Notes under the pieces: generated by a model | The model's database searches: none | What the model was told of the DNA's origin: nothing | Seen by the model: only the letters and a program-made list of their open reading frames with translations | Assembly (NCBI GenBank): GCA_002424635.1 | Contig: DIKT01000030.1 | Location: forward strand, 1-19,316 | Source of the DNA: Desulfobulbaceae bacterium UBA5611 | Lineage (GTDB): Bacteria; Desulfobacterota; Desulfobulbia; Desulfobulbales; Desulfocapsaceae | Length of the DNA stretch: 19,316 nucleotides | Reading direction: 5' to 3' | Part shown: positions 16,269 to 19,316 of the stretch, piece by piece | Layout: each line of letters starts with the position of its first letter | Position numbering within the stretch: position 1 is the first letter of the stretch | Translations under genes and position numbers: made by a program

Positions 16269-16670
16269 TTATTTCCATTTTGTGTAATGAGCCTCACCAT
16301 TTGGAAAGGTGACTATAGTTGCCCATCTAATTTTTGAAAGGCATGTTTCACAAGCCACTCTTTCTTGAAGTAATTCATATACTCCTTCTGTATTTACGCT
16401 AAAATAAGTAAGCATTGTTGTTGAATGCGGAGTCTTATTTACCTCTGTCAAGCATCGCAATTGTGAACCAAGTTTAAAATTTTCAAAATGTTTCGAACTG
16501 CCAGGCTGCAGTCTAATGAATGGTGTATAATCATTATCGGTTTGTGTGTCGCACTTGAGTAATTTTTCAGAATTATTCACGAAAGACACGCTGGCTTTTC
16601 CTCCTGTCGCCATAGCATTGCCGGATAAAATCAACAATATTAAAAGTATAGAAAATCTAAAATATTTCAT
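16269..16670 (-). CDS. Small exported cysteine-containing protein, unknown function
   Basis: A 133-residue protein with a clear signal peptide: MKYFRF, a hydrophobic core at 7-16 (SILLILLILS) and a probable cleavage after residue 21 (GNAMA). The mature part of about 110 residues is predicted beta-rich and has four cysteines (40, 73, 107, 110), the last two in a CETC pattern, so two disulfides are likely in the periplasm. I recognise no family. ATG 16670 is preferred over an upstream in-frame TTG (16691) because it starts directly at the signal peptide and has AAGGA seven bases upstream. Its AT-rich codon use differs from the flanking genes and it sits just behind a tRNA, which suggests horizontal acquisition. 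Confidence 0.7.
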   Translation of the reverse strand: MKYFRFSILLILLILSGNAMATGGKASVSFVNNSEKLLKCDTQTDNDYTPFIRLQPGSSKHFENFKLGSQLRCLTEVNKTPHSTTMLTYFSVNTEGVYELLQERVACETCLSKIRWATIVTFPNGEAHYTKWK

Positions 16671-16691
16671 ACTTAAATCCTTGAAATTCAA

Positions 16692-17130
16692 AATTTTCTC
16701 CTAGCTGAAACGCAATCTATTTAGCGTTAACGTTGTTGTCTAAGCAAACAAACCATCAATTATCTACTAGGCAGATTATGTCTTTTATTATTCATGAGTT
16801 ACCAGTAGCTCGTGTCTGCCGATTTTTTTATTGTGTATCAATACCTGATGTGATCGGTAATCACAAAAGTTTCAGTATTAGACTTCTGTGCCTTCTCAAA
16901 GCTCTCATGACTTCGACTGAGAGCTGGCTCCGATCGTTTGAACAGTATCTCCCGTTTTTAGGTGGAATCTCTGCTTGATTCAAAGTTGCCTGTTCAACCG
17001 TCGGCAGCAGCACGGTATATGCCTCGTCAGGTGTTTGTTTACCTAATTTTGACGATCCAGAGATATTTAAAAAAATTTAAAGACAGGTTTTAGTATTTTT
17101 TTCACATACAACAAACCTGGCACAACCATT
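16692..17130. other. Intergenic region with low-GC flanks and decayed mobile DNA
   Basis: This 439-base gap between the exported-protein gene and the YqaA gene holds the apparent transposase fragment. The rest shows no convincing gene: an 81-codon plus-strand frame (16733-16978) is antisense to the fragment and has no ribosome site or family resemblance. Confidence 0.45.
16861..17076 (-). pseudogene. Probable C-terminal remnant of an IS3-type transposase
   Basis: On the minus strand a 71-codon open stretch contains LGKQTPDEAYTVLLP, which resembles the motif near the end of the IS3-family orfB integrase (GxTPxEAY), and then runs to a stop after a short basic tail (RALRRHRSLILKLL). It has no start codon of its own and a stop directly upstream in frame, and no integrase DDE core is present, so only a fragment remains. 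The identification rests on one motif. No terminal inverted repeats could be located. Confidence 0.4.
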
Positions 17131-17562
17131 TCAAGTTAAGACGGCAAGTACACTATATCTTGCCAATTTTCCAATGAAGGTGAGTAGAGAAAAAAGCAGG
17201 AAGTTACAACGTAAGGAGCCACTGACCAGGCACAGCGGATCACCGATGATGGGAACCCAGGAAAGCAGAAGCGACCAGGAACCATATTTCTGGTAGAAAA
17301 GAGTGGCTTTCGCCAGTCTTGCCTCATCGATACGCAGGACTTTTGTGGTCAGCCAGGAAGAACCCCAGAATCCGATGCCGTAAGTAGTACAGGCCCCCAG
17401 AAAGTTACCGAGAGTTGCCACCATAATCACAGCTTCTAACTGATTACCCTGCAGGAGCAGGGTGACTACCAGCCATTCTGAGCCAAGCGGCAGGAAGGTT
17501 GCCGCCAGAAAGCTGATAATAAAAAGCGTGGTCAGGCTGTGCTGAAGAAGGAAGTCTTCCAA
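17131..17562 (-). CDS. YqaA-family (DedA/SNARE-associated-like) membrane protein
   Basis: A 143-residue integral membrane protein matching the E. coli YqaA layout: SFLAATFLPLGSE (18-30), ATLGNFLGACTTYGIG (49-64), a KYGSWSLLLSWVPIIGDPLCLVSG region (92-115) and GKLARY near the C-terminus. It has about four hydrophobic segments. The DedA superfamily is linked to lipid scrambling and membrane homeostasis, but YqaA itself is uncharacterised. The frame starts with TTG at 17562 without a clear Shine-Dalgarno site; no ATG or GTG alternative was found near the family N-terminus. It stands alone, divergent from the cyclase-like gene. Confidence 0.85.
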   Translation of the reverse strand: MEDFLLQHSLTTLFIISFLAATFLPLGSEWLVVTLLLQGNQLEAVIMVATLGNFLGACTTYGIGFWGSSWLTTKVLRIDEARLAKATLFYQKYGSWSLLLSWVPIIGDPLCLVSGSLRCNFLLFSLLTFIGKLARYSVLAVLT

Positions 17563-17846
17563 GGCTATATTCTTTTTTATCGGCTGGCAGGCTGGATTAA
17601 CAGATGGCAGTTTTAAGAATTAGTTATTTTTCTTATGTCGCTGCAATTCCTGATGTTGTATTATTTTGAAAATGATACAGTTGTTAACTGTTAACGATTG
17701 AGCACTTTTTGATCGTACTTGCCGGATTAAATTTAAGCTATCAAAATTCCCCCTCTAGCGCCTGCCTCAAGGCGATATCTTCCGTGCCCGGATATGGATT
17801 TCCGCTTGAGTTTCATCCATCATCAGTCAGTTATAATCGGGAAAAT

Positions 17847-19100
17847 ATGGTGAACAACGAAGTGGAACGAGAAGTTGTGATTATGATGACCGATATGGTC
17901 CATTATTCGCAACAAAGCTCTGGTATGATGCCGGAAGAGATCAGAGATCTTTTGATCAGTTATCACGGGAGAGTAAGGGAGATTGTCTATTGCCCGGAAA
18001 GTATGCCCCTGGAAATTGAACCTTCGGCCGGTGACGGTAATCTGATAATCTTTGATAAACGCCAGGGAGAAGATTATGCCGGTATGTGCACACGGGCCCT
18101 GGAGGCGGCACTGAGAATGGCAGAAGCTATTGTTGCCGGCACTGTGGCTCCCACTCGTATGGGGCTTTTTCTGGGCAGTATAATTGAAGCAAGGCTTGGT
18201 TCCAGAATGGCCAAATTCGGCGCCAGTTTTGCGGTCGCCAATCGGTTAGAGGAGCTGTGCGGCCATTTCGGCACTCATCTATTGATGGATCGGCAAGTGG
18301 CCCGTTATCAGAAGGGGTTTGACAAAAATCTGGTCAATATGGCCAAGATCAGCCTGACAAGTTCTCTGCATCCGATGAATATTTTTTCCATCTATAAACC
18401 GGGAATCCATCATTGTCCGCCGGAGCTGAATGAAGATAAGCTGCAGGAATTTATTCAATTGAAAAATAAGGCCATGGAGTTGTTCAGTGGTAACTTACAG
18501 CTCAATGTAAAGCCTGATTTCCCCAAGGTGCGGGAGAAGCTGCTAGCGGCCCAGAACATTTTTATTGATTTGACCGGCCAGGAGGATTTCGGCACCGAGA
18601 GAATTCTCGAATATATCCGGGAGACACCTTTACCGGCCCGTGATTTTGGAGAACTCGGGATGAAGCTGATGGAGAAGAAACGGGACTCTTTAGGCGAGCG
18701 CCTAGCCCATCTGTCGAAAGAGTTACTGCGGGCGATGGATTTTGATGTCTATCATGCCCTGGTTGAGGATACCAACTGGGAAAGATATTTCAAGCTGACA
18801 TGGTGTAAGAAAGGTGAGACCATAATAGAGGTAGGCACCGTCCCGAACGGTATTTATTATCTGGAGAGCGGTACAATAGAAATTTTTAATGGTAAAGGAG
18901 AATTGATTGCCAGCATGAAGTCAGGGTCAATTTTTGGTGAGATGGCCTATTTTGATCGGGAAAATAAGCGTACTGCTACGGTACGGGCCAAAACGGATCT
19001 CGTTTTAAGAATGATCTCGACCCAGGACTTTCATAAATTACCGGTGATTAAAAGAATTTTTGAAAAAATTGCCATGGTGCGCCGCCTGGAATGTCAGTGA
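17847..19100 (+). CDS. Class III cyclase-like domain fused to a cyclic-nucleotide-binding domain
   Basis: A 417-residue soluble protein. Residues 8-150 form a class III adenylate/guanylate cyclase-like domain: VIMMTDMVHYSQ with metal Asp16, SAGDGNLIIF with metal Asp63, and GASFAVANRLEE, the counterpart of the GDTVNLAARLE motif, with Arg133 retained but the transition-state Asn replaced by Ala129 and the preceding Asp by Ala. A helical linker (about 195-310) leads to a cNMP-binding domain (about 312-410) with an intact phosphate-binding cassette, FGEMAYF then RTATVRA (Arg375). It could bind cyclic nucleotide while being weakly active or inactive as a cyclase. ATG 17847 is chosen as it begins just before the domain; the frame stays open upstream to a TTG at 17709, but that stretch looks non-conserved and contains TATAAT (17832-17837). 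Confidence 0.82.
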   Translation: MVNNEVEREVVIMMTDMVHYSQQSSGMMPEEIRDLLISYHGRVREIVYCPESMPLEIEPSAGDGNLIIFDKRQGEDYAGMCTRALEAALRMAEAIVAGTVAPTRMGLFLGSIIEARLGSRMAKFGASFAVANRLEELCGHFGTHLLMDRQVARYQKGFDKNLVNMAKISLTSSLHPMNIFSIYKPGIHHCPPELNEDKLQEFIQLKNKAMELFSGNLQLNVKPDFPKVREKLLAAQNIFIDLTGQEDFGTERILEYIRETPLPARDFGELGMKLMEKKRDSLGERLAHLSKELLRAMDFDVYHALVEDTNWERYFKLTWCKKGETIIEVGTVPNGIYYLESGTIEIFNGKGELIASMKSGSIFGEMAYFDRENKRTATVRAKTDLVLRMISTQDFHKLPVIKRIFEKIAMVRRLECQ

Positions 19101-19128
19101 GGTGCTTTGGTTAAATTGACTATTATAT

Positions 19129-19146
19129 TTCCCTGTATCCAGGGAA
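19129..19146 (+). terminator. Possible weak terminator of the cyclase-like gene
   Basis: A perfect 7-base-pair stem (TTCCCTG / CAGGGAA) with a four-base loop lies 28 bases after the stop. The T-rich stretch comes only about 12 bases later, so its efficiency as an intrinsic terminator is doubtful. Confidence 0.35.
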
Positions 19147-19185
19147 TAGAAGATCTGTTTATTTTTCACCCCTTCATTTTTTCAT

Positions 19186-19231
19186 AACATCAAGGTATTT
19201 TCCCTAAAAACAGAGAAAATATCTTGATGTT
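19186..19231. repeat. Long inverted repeat (20-base-pair hairpin)
   Basis: Left arm 19186-19205 and right arm 19212-19231 pair over 20 positions with one G-T and one mismatch around a six-base loop. No T tract follows on either strand, so it is not an ordinary terminator. It may be a strong RNA hairpin, an attenuator, or a small mobile-element relic. Confidence 0.7.
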
Positions 19232-19316
19232 AACTCTGGTCCGTGTCATTCTTCCATCAAGACAATAAAAAATCCCGCAATAAAGGGCGAATTATGCAGA
19301 ATAGTCTCGCAGATAT

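Noticed and set aside
16733..16978. 81-codon plus-strand frame downstream of the exported-protein gene
   Set aside because: No ribosome site or domain; it overlaps the opposite strand of the likely transposase remnant, which explains the sequence better.
17677..17695. Overlapping GTTAAC motifs and the inverted repeat ACAGTT-GTT-AACTGT upstream of the cyclase-like gene, with GTTAAC also before glmM and the exported-protein gene
   Set aside because: A six-base palindrome is expected several times in 19 kb and also occurs in coding sequence (near 14484), so a shared operator is not supported. The local inverted repeat alone could be chance in AT-rich DNA.

Overview
The window looks like a chromosomal segment of a Gram-negative, anaerobic Desulfobacterota-type bacterium (Desulfobulbales-like is my best guess). 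The reasons are an LptG permease and a large periplasmic DUF748 protein (an outer membrane is implied), a cdaA-ybbR-glmM cluster in a Gram-negative context, two ASKHA-type reductive activators (typical of strict anaerobes using corrinoid or low-potential Fe-S enzymes), and a paired glgC locus. The organism assignment is inference from gene content and protein flavour, not from a search.

Layout. Bases 96-4045 (minus) hold a DUF748/AsmA-like envelope protein followed by a small PGPGW-type membrane protein with an ATGA overlap. A 315-base AT-rich divergent spacer follows. Bases 4361-7631 (plus) carry cdaA (diadenylate cyclase), ybbR (its membrane regulator) and glmM (phosphoglucosamine mutase), the classic c-di-AMP/peptidoglycan-precursor cluster. 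Converging on it from the right are three tightly packed minus-strand genes (10206 down to 7645): lptG, a cysteine-rich protein I do not recognise, and a shortened BcrAD/BadFG-type ATPase. Divergent from lptG is a RACo-like ASKHA protein (10424-12049) that lacks the usual N-terminal [2Fe-2S] domain. Next come a DHH-DHHA1 phosphoesterase and two consecutive glgC genes (13418-16038). The first of these is catalytically degenerate and carries an internal 17-residue duplication; the second is intact.

A tRNA-Arg(CCT) with a promoter and strong terminator follows. Downstream of it is a low-GC patch with a small exported cysteine-containing protein and what looks like the decayed C-terminus of an IS3-type transposase, resembling a small tRNA-proximal island. 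The window ends with a YqaA-type DedA-like membrane protein (minus) and a two-domain protein joining a class III cyclase-like domain to a cyclic-nucleotide-binding domain, followed by a long perfect-looking hairpin.

How the parts may work together. c-di-AMP made by CdaA could be turned over by a DHH-DHHA1 enzyme like the one about 8 kb away, and GlmM is a known partner of CdaA in Firmicutes. The two GlgC proteins probably form one hetero-oligomeric ADP-glucose pyrophosphorylase. The least explained unit, and my best candidate for something undescribed, is the small ATPase plus cysteine-rich partner behind lptG (7645-9118).
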